From Streptomyces xanthochromogenes (lineage in GTDB: Bacteria > Actinomycetota > Actinomycetes > Streptomycetales > Streptomycetaceae): a DNA stretch of 64,000 nucleotides. The position numbers and the translations under genes are program-made. This document shows positions 24,429 to 32,823 of the stretch, one piece after another (positions within the stretch are counted from its first letter, which is position 1; each line of letters opens with the position of its first letter). The DNA lies in assembly GCF_014650455.1 (NCBI RefSeq), contig NZ_BMUZ01000009.1, positions 1 to 64,000 of the forward strand, read 5' to 3'. The notes beneath the pieces were generated by a model. The model did no database searches. It was given only the letters and a program-made list of their open reading frames with translations, and was not told the DNA's origin.

Positions 24429-25820
24429 ATGTCCTCCCCCGCAACCGTTGCCCCGCCCCCCGCCAACCTCCCCCGCATCGTGGCCGCCAGCCTCATCGGG
24501 ACCACCATCGAGTGGTACGACTTCTTCCTCTACGGGTCGGCCGCGGCGCTCGTCTTCAACAAGCTGTTCTTCCCCGAGTCCGCCCCGCTCGTCGGCACGT
24601 TGCTCTCGTTCCTCACGTACGCCGTCGGGTTCGCGGCGCGGCCGCTCGGGGCGCTGGTGTTCGGGCACTTCGGGGACCGGCTCGGACGGAAGCGACTCCT
24701 TGTGGTGAGTCTGCTCATGATGGGCGGGGCCACCTTCGGCATCGGGCTGCTGCCCACCCACGCCACCGTGGGGTCGGCGGCCCCCGTCCTGCTCACCGCG
24801 CTGCGTCTGGTGCAGGGCTTCGCGCTCGGCGGTGAGTGGGGCGGGGCCGTGCTGCTCGTGTCGGAACACGGGGACGCGCGGCGGCGCGGATTCTGGTCGT
24901 CCTGGCCCCAGACCGGAGCCCCCGCGGGGCAGTTGCTCGCCGCCGGGGTCCTGTCCGCGCTCACCGCTCTGCTCAGCGATGCCGCGTTCACCGCATGGGG
25001 CTGGCGCATACCGTTCCTGCTGTCGGGTGTGCTGGTGCTCGTCGGCCTGTGGATCCGGCTGTCCGTCGATGAATCGCCGGTGTTCAAGGCCGCGTTGGCG
25101 CAGGCCGAGGCCCGCCGGTCGGACGACGTGACCGAGAAGCCGCCCTTGGTCGCCGTCCTGCGGGACCACTGGCGCGACGTACTGGTCGCCATGGGGGCCC
25201 GGATGGCGGAGAACATCAGCTACTACGTCATCACCGCCTTCATCCTGGTGTACGCGACCACGTCCGCCGGAATGGCCAAGCAGACCGCGCTCAACTCCGT
25301 ACTCATCGCCTCCGCCGCGCACTTCGTGGTGATCCCGGCTTGGGGCGCGCTCTCGGACCGGATCGGACGCAGGCCCGTGTACCTGATCGGCGCCCTTGGT
25401 GTCGGCGCCTGGATGTTCCCGTTCTTCGCACTGGTCGACGCCGGCGGGTTCGGCAACCTGGTCCTCGCCGTCACGGTCGGCCTGTTCTTCCACGGGGCGA
25501 TGTACGCACCGCAGGCGGCGTTCTTCTCGGAGATGTTCGCGACCCGGATGCGTTACTCGGGGGCCTCCATCGGAGCGCAGTTCTCGTCCGTCGCGGCCGG
25601 TGCGCCCGCGCCGCTCATCGCCACGGCGCTGCTCTCCGACTACGGCACGTCGACGCCGATCTCCCTCTACGTCATCGCGGCCGTCCTGCTGACCGTCGTC
25701 GCCATCGGGTGTGCGAAGGAGACGCGCGAGCGGGATCTGGAGCGGGTGGGAGGCGGCGCGGGAAAGGCTGCCGGAATGAGGACGGTGGCACGCGGGAGCG
25801 GTGCGGCGACGGGCAGTTGA
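24429..25820 (+). CDS. MHS-family metabolite:H+ symporter (MFS)
   Basis: A 463-residue transporter of the metabolite:H+ symporter group (relatives of ShiA, ProP and KgtP). The signature TTIEWYDFFLYG after the first residues, GHFGDRLGRKRLL between helices 2 and 3, and RLVQGFALGGEWGGA in helix 4 are diagnostic. About 12 transmembrane helices. Substrates in this group are small carboxylates, quaternary amines or shikimate. With the GAF/PucR regulator and hydroxybutyrate dehydrogenase downstream, import of 3-hydroxybutyrate or a similar acid is a fair inference. I start at ATG 24429; GTG codons just upstream are possible. It is convergent with the regulator gene. Confidence 0.9.
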   Translation: MSSPATVAPPPANLPRIVAASLIGTTIEWYDFFLYGSAAALVFNKLFFPESAPLVGTLLSFLTYAVGFAARPLGALVFGHFGDRLGRKRLLVVSLLMMGGATFGIGLLPTHATVGSAAPVLLTALRLVQGFALGGEWGGAVLLVSEHGDARRRGFWSSWPQTGAPAGQLLAAGVLSALTALLSDAAFTAWGWRIPFLLSGVLVLVGLWIRLSVDESPVFKAALAQAEARRSDDVTEKPPLVAVLRDHWRDVLVAMGARMAENISYYVITAFILVYATTSAGMAKQTALNSVLIASAAHFVVIPAWGALSDRIGRRPVYLIGALGVGAWMFPFFALVDAGGFGNLVLAVTVGLFFHGAMYAPQAAFFSEMFATRMRYSGASIGAQFSSVAAGAPAPLIATALLSDYGTSTPISLYVIAAVLLTVVAIGCAKETRERDLERVGGGAGKAAGMRTVARGSGAATGS

Positions 25821-25909
25821 GGCGGACCGGGACGGCGCCCCCTTGAAGTGGGCTGCGGAGGCGGGCAACTGTGGCCGGGACGGGCGACCATGTGGTGGCA
25901 CCCCACCCT

Positions 25910-27826
25910 TCAGGGAGTCATGGCCGGTGCCGCCACATGGAGGCGCAGGGCCAGTTGGATTTCCAGGGCACGGGCCGGACACTGCCAGTCGGGTCCGAGG
26001 AGGCGGCCGATCCGCTCCATGCGCTGGGCCACGGTGTTCACGTGGACGTGCAGATGTTCCTTGGTCCGGGCCGGGCTCATCCCGTTCGCGAAATACGCGT
26101 CGAGGGTGCGGACCAGGTCGGTGCCGCGCCTTCTGTCGTACGCCACTACCGCACCGATCGTGCGCTCGACGAAACCGGCGATGTCCCGGGTGTCCGCGAG
26201 CAGCAGCCCGAGGAAGCCGAGGTCCTGGGCTGCGGCGCCTTCCCCGGAACGCCCGAGCAGCCGCAGCGCCTCAAGGCAGCGACGGGCCTCTGCATAGGCG
26301 GTGGCGATCGCGGGCGGCGTCGCGGCCGGGGCCGCCACGACGGCCGAGGCACCGACCGTGACCGGCTCGCGCAGGGCGGTGCCCAGCTGTTTCGCGACCC
26401 CCCGGGCGACCTCGGCCGGGGTGTCCCCCGGGCCGAGCGGTAGCAGCAGCACCGTACCGCCGTCGCGGGTGGAGGCGAGGCCGTGCCGGGTCGTGGCCAG
26501 GTATGCCGCGGCGGAGCCGATGCGGCGGCCCTCCGCGGTACGGCGCGCGGCGCTGCTCGCGTCGGGGCCGTCGATGCGGGCGGCCAGCACCACGTGCGGG
26601 GCTTCGAGGTCGGCCCGCAGCCGGGCGGCACGCTCGCGCAGCAGAAGGGGGTCGCGGCCGGGCGCGTCGAGGAGGTCGTCCAACAGCTCGCCGCGCACCC
26701 GCTGTTCGGCCTCGCCGGCCGACCGCCGGGCCAGCAGGAGCAGGGAGGTGACCATGGCGGCCCTCTCCAGGGTGCGCCGGTCGACGGGGTCGAGGCCGGG
26801 CTGCCCGTGCAGGACGAGTGCGCCCAGGAGTTCGCCTCCGGCCGAGACTCCGGCGAGCCAGTCCGCGCCGTGACGCAGGGCGTGCCCGTCGCTGCCGCTG
26901 AGCTGGAGCACCGCGGCCTGCGCCGAGTCCGCGTCGGCGAACTCGACCGTACCGTCGAGGACTTCGGACACCGCGTCGGCCACTTCGCGTACTCCACCGC
27001 CGCGCAGGACCAGTTCGGTGAGCCGGTCGTGCACCTCGGAGGCCCGTTCCAGGACCGCGCTGTGGTTCCGGATGGTCTCGTTCGCCTTCTCCAACTCGGC
27101 CAGGGCGGACCGGGTTTCGGCCAGCAGGTTGGCGGTGTCGATGGCGACGGCGGCATGTGCGGCGAAGGAGCCGAGGAGGGCGATCTCCTCGCGGGCGAAC
27201 ACCCGCGGGTGGCGGTCGGCCGCGAAGAGCACCCCGATGACGGTGCTGCCGAGCATCAAGGGCACCCCGAGAATGGCGACGAGTCCTTCGTCGCGCACGC
27301 CGGAGTCGATGGTGCTGGTGTGCTGGAAGCGTTCGTCGTCGAAGTAGCTCGCGGTGACGTACGGCCGGGCGGTCTGCGCCACGAGCCCGCCGAGCCCCTC
27401 GCCCATGCCGAGCCGGAGCTGCTGGAAGCGGGCGGCGACCGACCCCTCGGTGACCCGCATGTAAGTGTCGCCCGCCGTCGGGTCGTTGAGGCTGAGATAG
27501 GCGACCTCGGTGCCGAGCAGTGAGCGGGCGCGCTGCACGATGGCGCGCAGCACCGCGTCCAGATCGCGCAGGCCCGCCAGGTCGTGCGCGGTCTCGAAGA
27601 GGGCGGACAGTTCGGCCTCGCGGCGCCTGCGCCCTTCGAGGTCGGCCCGGACCCGCAGGGCGAGCCGCTTCGCCGCGTCCAGGCGGGCCAGCGCCTCGGG
27701 CCGCGCGCCGTCGGCGCGGGCCAGGAGCGCCGGGCGGTCGTACGCCTCGGCCGGCGCACCACGGGCGAGGAGGGCCAGGTAGGGGGCTTCCGGGTGGTCG
27801 CTGAGCTGCGGGTGGTCGTGGGACAT
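25910..27826 (-). CDS. GAF-domain PucR-type transcriptional regulator
   Basis: A 638-residue regulator: a GAF sensor (about 75-230, GTEVAYLSLNDPTAGDTYMR and IGVLFAADRHPRVFAREE), a leucine-rich helix (about 230-270), a CdaR-like middle region with alternating degenerate segments, and a C-terminal PucR helix-turn-helix (YFANGMSPARTKEHLHVHVNTV). PucR/CdaR proteins are ligand-responsive activators of catabolic genes. Located between an MHS symporter and a 3-hydroxybutyrate dehydrogenase, it likely controls both. ATG 27826 precedes the first conserved residues; no strong Shine-Dalgarno is seen. The region upstream of it contains tandem repeats. Confidence 0.88.
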   Translation of the reverse strand: MSHDHPQLSDHPEAPYLALLARGAPAEAYDRPALLARADGARPEALARLDAAKRLALRVRADLEGRRRREAELSALFETAHDLAGLRDLDAVLRAIVQRARSLLGTEVAYLSLNDPTAGDTYMRVTEGSVAARFQQLRLGMGEGLGGLVAQTARPYVTASYFDDERFQHTSTIDSGVRDEGLVAILGVPLMLGSTVIGVLFAADRHPRVFAREEIALLGSFAAHAAVAIDTANLLAETRSALAELEKANETIRNHSAVLERASEVHDRLTELVLRGGGVREVADAVSEVLDGTVEFADADSAQAAVLQLSGSDGHALRHGADWLAGVSAGGELLGALVLHGQPGLDPVDRRTLERAAMVTSLLLLARRSAGEAEQRVRGELLDDLLDAPGRDPLLLRERAARLRADLEAPHVVLAARIDGPDASSAARRTAEGRRIGSAAAYLATTRHGLASTRDGGTVLLLPLGPGDTPAEVARGVAKQLGTALREPVTVGASAVVAAPAATPPAIATAYAEARRCLEALRLLGRSGEGAAAQDLGFLGLLLADTRDIAGFVERTIGAVVAYDRRRGTDLVRTLDAYFANGMSPARTKEHLHVHVNTVAQRMERIGRLLGPDWQCPARALEIQLALRLHVAAPAMTP

Positions 27827-28006
27827 GGTCACAGGGATACCTGCCGGACGGGCGGCCTCGCCAGGCCTGTGGACAACTCTTGAGCGGTGCAGAACAAGGG
27901 AGGGATCGGTGCGTTGGCCGGTTCCGCCCGGTGGCCGGTTCGGTGGCGGGTGCGACAGCCGGTTCGGCCGGGCGACCCGGTGGCCGGTGCACGGCGGCGT
28001 CGAACC

Positions 28007-28169
28007 CGGTGACGGGTTCAAGTCGGCTGCCCGGTGGGTCATTTCGGGGCGGCGCCAGAGCCGGTGACGGGTTCGAGTCGGCGGCCGGGTGGGCGGTTCG
28101 GGGTGGGGCCAAACCCGGTGACGCGGTCAAGTCGGCTGCCCGGTGGGCCGTTTCGGGGCGGGGCCCACC
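28007..28169. repeat. Tandem repeat, three copies of about 54-55 bp
   Basis: Units begin with cggtgacgsg at 28007, 28062 and 28116 and share an internal agtcggcngccnggtggg block; identity between copies is roughly 80-90%. The array fills most of the 372-base gap between the dehydrogenase stop and the GAF/PucR regulator start, with looser related sequence before it from about 27900. No gene is seen in the gap. It probably lies in the 5' untranslated or promoter region of the regulator. Confidence 0.8.
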
Positions 28170-28198
28170 CGTCGGGGGCGAGTGGTTGTCGGGCCGGT

Positions 28199-29002
28199 TC
28201 AGTGGGCGGTCCAGCCGCCGTCGAGGGCGAGGGAGGTGCCGGTGATGAAGGACGCCTGTGGAGTGCAGAGGTAGGCCACTGCCTCGGCGACCTCGTGCGG
28301 CTCGACGAGCCGCTTGAGCGCGGCGTCCTTCAGAAGGATCTCGGCGAGGACCCGGTCCTCGGGGATGCCGTGCACCGCGGCCTGGTCCGCTATCTGACGT
28401 TCCACCAGTGGCGTCCGCACATACCCGGGGTTGACGCAGTTCGATGTCACCCCACGCGCTGCCCCTTCGAGAGCGGCAGTCTTGGAGAGGCCTTCCAGAC
28501 CATGTTTGGCGGCCACATAGGCCGACTTGAAAGCAGAGGCCCGCAACCCATGTACCGATGACAGATTCACGATGCGGCCCCACCCCTGCCCGTACATATG
28601 GGGCAGCGCCCCCCTGATCAGCCGGAACGGGGCTTCGAGCATCACGGTGAGGACGGTGTGGAAGGCCTCGGGCGGGAACTCCTCGATGGGGCGCACCAGT
28701 TGGAGACCGGCATTGTTCACCAGGATGTCCGCTCCGGCCGCGGCCCGTTCGGCGGCGTCCAGGTCGGTCAGGTCGAGGACGACCGGCTGGACCGTGCCGC
28801 TCAGCCCGTTGGCACGCAGGGTGAGTCGCTTGAGGCCCGTCGTGTCCCGGTCCACCGCCCTGACCGCGGCGCCCGCCGCGGCGAGCCGGAGCGCGCAGGC
28901 GCGGCCGATGCCGCCCGCGGCGCCGGTGACCAGCGCGGTGCGGCCTGCCAGATCGAGGGTGACGGAGTGCGGGAGGGGTGCGGGGGCGAAGGGCGCGGTC
29001 AT
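28199..29002 (-). CDS. 3-hydroxybutyrate dehydrogenase-like short-chain dehydrogenase
   Basis: A 267-residue SDR. The NAD-binding TGAAGGIG (near 26-33), NNAG, the catalytic serine in NLSSVHGL and YVAAK (Tyr-x-x-x-Lys) are intact. The segments HGLRASAFKSAYVAAKHGLEG and NPGYVRTPLVERQI strongly resemble bacterial D-3-hydroxybutyrate dehydrogenases, which oxidise 3-hydroxybutyrate to acetoacetate with NAD. ATG 29002 was chosen over an upstream in-frame start at 29032. A palindrome lies 37-53 bases upstream. Transcribed leftward towards the GAF/PucR regulator; with the MHS symporter it makes a small uptake-and-oxidation module. Confidence 0.88.
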   Translation of the reverse strand: MTAPFAPAPLPHSVTLDLAGRTALVTGAAGGIGRACALRLAAAGAAVRAVDRDTTGLKRLTLRANGLSGTVQPVVLDLTDLDAAERAAAGADILVNNAGLQLVRPIEEFPPEAFHTVLTVMLEAPFRLIRGALPHMYGQGWGRIVNLSSVHGLRASAFKSAYVAAKHGLEGLSKTAALEGAARGVTSNCVNPGYVRTPLVERQIADQAAVHGIPEDRVLAEILLKDAALKRLVEPHEVAEAVAYLCTPQASFITGTSLALDGGWTAH

Positions 29003-29038
29003 GTTCCCGACCCTAGGCAGCCGGTCCCTCACCCACCC

Positions 29039-29055
29039 ATGTGGTCAGCCCACAT
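29039..29055. promoter_or_regulatory. Palindrome upstream of hydroxybutyrate dehydrogenase
   Basis: ATGTGG-tcagc-CCACAT, with exact six-base arms, sits 37-53 bases before the dehydrogenase ATG at 29002. A related ATGTGGTGGGG sequence (complement of 24344-24354) lies about 75 bases before the MHS symporter start, making this a candidate binding site for the GAF/PucR regulator between them. Confidence 0.45.
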
Positions 29056-29058
29056 ACT

Positions 29059-29541
29059 TCAGAGCCCAGCACTGGGTTGGAACCATGTGGGGCCGTTCGA
29101 CTGCGCCTGCTTGATGCGGAACAGCCCGAAGTCGCTGAGCTGCGGCAGGGTGTCCATGGCGAACCAGCCCACTTCCAGGGACTCGTCGTCGTTCACGCGT
29201 GCTTCGCCGCCGGTGGCTCGACAACGGAAGGTGATGTCCATGAACTGGCACACGTCCCCGTTGGGATAGGTGATCGGGGTGGCCGCGGCCTCCACCAGGA
29301 CGACCCGCTCGGCCACGCAGCGTACGCCGGTCTCCTCGTACACCTCGCGGACCGCGGTGTGGGCGGGCTCCTCCCCCGGCTCGGGGATGCCTCCGATCGT
29401 CGACCACAGTCCGTTGTCCGCGCGACGGCCGAGCAGGACCCGGCCGCCGTCGTCGAAGACGATCGCGCTCACGCCCGGCAGCAGGAGCAACTGATGGCCG
29501 GCGAGGGCCCGGATGTCTCGGATGAAGTCAGGAGTTGCCAT
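29059..29541 (-). CDS. NUDIX hydrolase
   Basis: A 160-residue NUDIX protein with a complete box, GGIPEPGEEPAHTAVREVYEETGV (GX5EX7REUXEEXGU, about residues 48-70; the first part is quoted across the motif). The substrate is a nucleoside diphosphate linked to another moiety and cannot be specified. The N-terminal LLLLPGVSAIVFDDGGRVLL and C-terminal VGWFAMDTLPQLSDFG match actinobacterial NUDIX proteins near ADP-ribose or dihydroneopterin hydrolases. ATG 29541. It is followed on the same strand by the dehydrogenase after a short gap containing that gene's promoter. Confidence 0.88.
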   Translation of the reverse strand: MATPDFIRDIRALAGHQLLLLPGVSAIVFDDGGRVLLGRRADNGLWSTIGGIPEPGEEPAHTAVREVYEETGVRCVAERVVLVEAAATPITYPNGDVCQFMDITFRCRATGGEARVNDDESLEVGWFAMDTLPQLSDFGLFRIKQAQSNGPTWFQPSAGL

Positions 29542-29575
29542 GACCCGACCCTAACGGCCGCCGGGAACCGGCCCG

Positions 29576-31192
29576 TCAGCCCTCGGTGCCGCGACGGCCG
29601 CGCACGGTCCGGGTGACCGCCCAGGCCAGGCCCGCGGCGGCGACCGCGACGAGCGCCCACTCGGGCAGGGTGCCCAGCTTGGTCGCGGGTGTCTGCGAGG
29701 AGCGCAGCGGGACCTTGGCGACGAGCGAGGCGGGCGTGAACATGGCGGTCTTCTGCACGACCTTGCCGTCGGGCATGATCACGGCGCTGACACCGCTGGT
29801 GACCGGGACGGTGACGGTCCTGCTGTGCTCGACCGCCCGCACCCGGGACATGGCGAGCTGCTGGTAGGTCATCTCACTGCGGTCGAAGGTGGCGTTGTTG
29901 CTCGGCACGGAGATGAGCTGGGCGCCCCCGGTGACGGTGTCGCGGACCGCCCAGTCGAAGGCGGCCTCGTAACAGGTGGCGATGCCGACCTTGGTGCCGG
30001 ACATGGTGAACACACCCGCCTTGGTGCCCCGGTTGAAGTCCTCGCGGACCATGGAGGTGTAGCCGGGGGCGAAGGTGCTGATGAAGCCGCGCAACGGGAT
30101 GTACTCGCCGAACGGCTGGATCTGCCGCTTGTCGTACGTCGCGACGGGGCCCAGCTTCGGGTCCCACTGCACCTGCTCGTTGTAGAGCTTGGTGCCGTAG
30201 CCGCCGACGACCGCGCCGACGGAGATGGGTGCGCCGATGGCCTTGGCGGCCTGGTCGATGATGGCGCGCGCGTCGTCGTCCACGAAGGGGTCGACGTCGG
30301 AGGAGTTCTCCGGCCACAGGACGAAGTCGGGCTGCGGCTCCTTGCCCGCCTTGACCCGGTCGGCGAGCCGCAGGGTCTCGCGCACGTGGTAGTCGAGCAC
30401 GGCCCGGCGCTGGGAGTTGAAGTCGAGACCGAGCCGGGGCACATTGCCCTGGATCACGGCGACGGTCGCGGTGCCGTCCTCGGCCGCATCGCTGACCAGG
30501 CCGCGCGCCCCGAAGGACGCGGCGACCGGCACGACGACCGTGAGCAGGGCCGCCGCCGCGGCCCCCTTGCGGACGGTTGCGGTGCCGCGCAGCCGCAGGG
30601 CTTGGCGCAGGCACTCGTACAGACCGAAACCGCACAGCGCCACACCGAAGCCGAGGACGGGCGTACCGCCGAGGGCAGCGAGCGGCAGGAAGGTTCCGTC
30701 GGCCTGGCCGAAGGCGACCTTGCCCCAGGGGAAGCCGCCGAACGGCGCTCGGGCGCGGGCGGCCTCGGCGGCGATCCACAGCGCGGCGGACCACACGGGC
30801 CACAGCGGAAGCCTGGAGACCACGGCCGTGCCGGCTCCGGCCGCCCCGATGAACAGTGCCTCGATGGCGGCGAGCCCCAGCCAGGGGCCGGGCCCGACCT
30901 CCACTCCGGTCCACACGAGGAGGGGCAGCAGGAAGCCGAGGCCGAAGAGGTAGCCGAGGCCGAGGCCGGCCTTCCAGGTCCGGCCGCGCAGCACCCAGCC
31001 GAGGACGGCGAAGGCGACGGGTGCCAGCCACCACAGGGGGCGCGGCGGGAAGCTCAGATACAGGAGCACTCCACCCAGCGCGGCCACGGCGGGCCGGACG
31101 AGACGGTGCAGCAGCGCCCGCAGCCGTGAAGGCGCGGGCGGCCGGGGTCCGAGCTGTTCCGGCTCGGTGGTGGGGGTTTCGGTGGTGCTCAC
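29576..31192 (-). CDS. lnt: Apolipoprotein N-acyltransferase
   Basis: A 538-residue integral membrane enzyme that N-acylates the amino-terminal cysteine of lipoproteins. About six hydrophobic segments occupy the first 240 residues, followed by the periplasmic carbon-nitrogen-hydrolase domain. The catalytic Glu-Lys-Cys triad is visible in WPENSSD, YDKRQIQPFGEYIP and IATCYEAAFDW. A final transmembrane segment (WALVAVAAAGLAWAV) precedes the C-terminus. I start at GTG 31192 (VSTTETPTTEP), because the open frame further upstream is compositionally a shadow. Streptomycetes often carry two lnt copies. Neighbours give no functional link. Confidence 0.9.
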   Translation of the reverse strand: MSTTETPTTEPEQLGPRPPAPSRLRALLHRLVRPAVAALGGVLLYLSFPPRPLWWLAPVAFAVLGWVLRGRTWKAGLGLGYLFGLGFLLPLLVWTGVEVGPGPWLGLAAIEALFIGAAGAGTAVVSRLPLWPVWSAALWIAAEAARARAPFGGFPWGKVAFGQADGTFLPLAALGGTPVLGFGVALCGFGLYECLRQALRLRGTATVRKGAAAAALLTVVVPVAASFGARGLVSDAAEDGTATVAVIQGNVPRLGLDFNSQRRAVLDYHVRETLRLADRVKAGKEPQPDFVLWPENSSDVDPFVDDDARAIIDQAAKAIGAPISVGAVVGGYGTKLYNEQVQWDPKLGPVATYDKRQIQPFGEYIPLRGFISTFAPGYTSMVREDFNRGTKAGVFTMSGTKVGIATCYEAAFDWAVRDTVTGGAQLISVPSNNATFDRSEMTYQQLAMSRVRAVEHSRTVTVPVTSGVSAVIMPDGKVVQKTAMFTPASLVAKVPLRSSQTPATKLGTLPEWALVAVAAAGLAWAVTRTVRGRRGTEG

Positions 31193-31326
31193 CCGGCGGA
31201 GTCTACGGCCGGTCCCTGTGTTCGCGGGAGTCCGTGCTTCGGGGTGCTCGGGGCCTCTGTCCCGGGGTCTTGTGCGAAGGTCCGGCACCAGGGACGTGGA
31301 CCAGGACTGGGGGCGGGGACCGGGGG

Positions 31327-31914
31327 TCAGGCCCCGGCGGGCTTCTTGGTGCCGAGCAGCCGCAGCCGGTCGCGGATGACCCGCACGCCGGCTTCCGCGT
31401 CGTCGACGGTCACCGTGAAGACGCGTCCGTCGCCCAGCTTGATCGCGACGCCCTCGCCTCGGCGTACGACGACGGCGGTGCCGATCTCGGGCCGCCAGCG
31501 GTATCCCCAGCCGCCCCACTGGCGCGGGGTGACGCGGGGGACGAAGTCGGCTCCGACCACCAGGTCGAGCGGGATGGTGCGACGAGGCAGCCCGATGTGG
31601 CCGCAGCGCACTTCGAGGCAGTCGCCGTCCACCTTGACCGCCACGTGAACGAAGGCGAGGGTGCCGAACAGGACGAGGACTCCGGCCGCCAGGCAGCCGA
31701 TCACGGACATCAGGAGCGGCAGGATGCCCGACGTCCAGGTCGAGTCGACGGCCAGCTCGACGCCGAGCGCGATGCAGGCCGCGCCGCCGATCGCGAGCAG
31801 CCACTGGACGCGGTTGGTCGCCCGGCCGGTCCAGACCTCTGGCAGCTGCTCCGCGGCGCTTGATCCAGAGTGGAGCTCGGGGGGCGTGGGGTACTCCGGG
31901 GACGGTTCCCTCAT
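31327..31914 (-). CDS. Conserved membrane protein, unknown function
   Basis: A 195-residue protein with an N-terminal hydrophilic tail, two transmembrane helices (about 37-55 and 63-88), and a C-terminal soluble part of about 100 residues containing the conserved-looking WGGWGYRWRPEIGTAVVVRRGEGVAI block; this resembles PH-like domains found after two helices in actinobacterial membrane proteins. No catalytic motif is seen. ATG 31914 is used; an upstream GTG at 31950 in frame is possible. It lies between lnt and the racemase-like gene on the same strand. Confidence 0.72.
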   Translation of the reverse strand: MREPSPEYPTPPELHSGSSAAEQLPEVWTGRATNRVQWLLAIGGAACIALGVELAVDSTWTSGILPLLMSVIGCLAAGVLVLFGTLAFVHVAVKVDGDCLEVRCGHIGLPRRTIPLDLVVGADFVPRVTPRQWGGWGYRWRPEIGTAVVVRRGEGVAIKLGDGRVFTVTVDDAEAGVRVIRDRLRLLGTKKPAGA

Positions 31915-31960
31915 GTTCAGCAGCGTACTCAGGTTCCGCCGTTTAGGCACCGCTCCACTG

Positions 31961-32743
31961 TCAGTGAGCGGTGCTGACGGCCTGCAGCAGGCGGCCTTCG
32001 GGGTAGGCGAGCGCCACGTCGGGAAGGGCGCCCGTGCGCCCGCTCAGCAGCACGGTCAGGCCTCCCACCTGGCCCGCTTCGGGTGCGGGCAGGATCCCGG
32101 CGCGGCGCAGTCCCTGGGCGGCCACCGCTTCGGCGCTGCCGAAGAAGGTGAGGGGGCCGCCTTCGGGGCGCAGGGCCGTACGGATGCGTTCGGCGACCAG
32201 CTCGTAATGGGTGCAGCCCAGGACGACGGTGCTTACCTCGGGCGGGGTGAGGGCGGCCGCCATCGCGACGGCCCGGTCGATGGCGGCGTCGTCGGCGTGC
32301 TCGACGGCCTCGGCGAGACCGGGGCAGGGCACCTCCGTGACGGGAACGCCGTCGGCGAATTCGCGGATCAGCCCGCGCTGGTACGGGCTGCCCGTGGTGG
32401 CGGGGGTCGCCCAGATGGCGAAGGGTTCCCGGCCGGCCGCGGCGGGCTTGATCGCGGGCACGGTGCCGATCACCGGGATGCCGGGCTCCAGTGCGGCCCG
32501 GATCGCGGGCAGGGCGTGCACGGACGCGGTGTTGCAGGCGATGATCAGGGCGTCCGGATGCAGGGACGCCGCCGCCCGGGCCACGGCGAGGGCACGCTCC
32601 GTGACGCTCTCGGGGGTCCGGGGGCCCCAGGGCATGCCGTCGGGGTCGGACGAGATCACGAGTTCGGCGTCGGGCCGTAGCCGGCGTACGGCGGCGGCCG
32701 CGGCGAGCAGGCCGATTCCGGAGTCCATGAGCGCGATCTTCAC
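31961..32743 (-). CDS. Aspartate/glutamate racemase-family protein (MurI-like)
   Basis: A 260-residue member of the Asp/Glu racemase superfamily. The two catalytic cysteines are present in ACNTAS (near 70) and LGCTHYEL (near 182), and the N-terminus MKIALMDSGIG matches MurI (DSGVGGL) except for the second glycine. Glutamate racemase supplies D-glutamate for peptidoglycan. Its position next to an HpnB-like gene rather than the usual neighbours suggests a second copy or a relative with another substrate. ATG 32743. Divergent from the glycosyltransferase gene at 32824. Confidence 0.8.
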   Translation of the reverse strand: MKIALMDSGIGLLAAAAAVRRLRPDAELVISSDPDGMPWGPRTPESVTERALAVARAAASLHPDALIIACNTASVHALPAIRAALEPGIPVIGTVPAIKPAAAGREPFAIWATPATTGSPYQRGLIREFADGVPVTEVPCPGLAEAVEHADDAAIDRAVAMAAALTPPEVSTVVLGCTHYELVAERIRTALRPEGGPLTFFGSAEAVAAQGLRRAGILPAPEAGQVGGLTVLLSGRTGALPDVALAYPEGRLLQAVSTAH

Positions 32744-32823
32744 CCGGTCACCATAGTCGACGGCCTCGGCGAAACCGCCCGAGGTCCCGTGCGCGGCACG
32801 GGTTGTGGGGCAGACTGCGGCGG

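Noticed and set aside
24336..25982. 548-codon antisense open frame opposite the MHS symporter
   Set aside because: Highly charged arginine/glycine-rich shadow; the plus strand encodes a typical 12-helix transporter.
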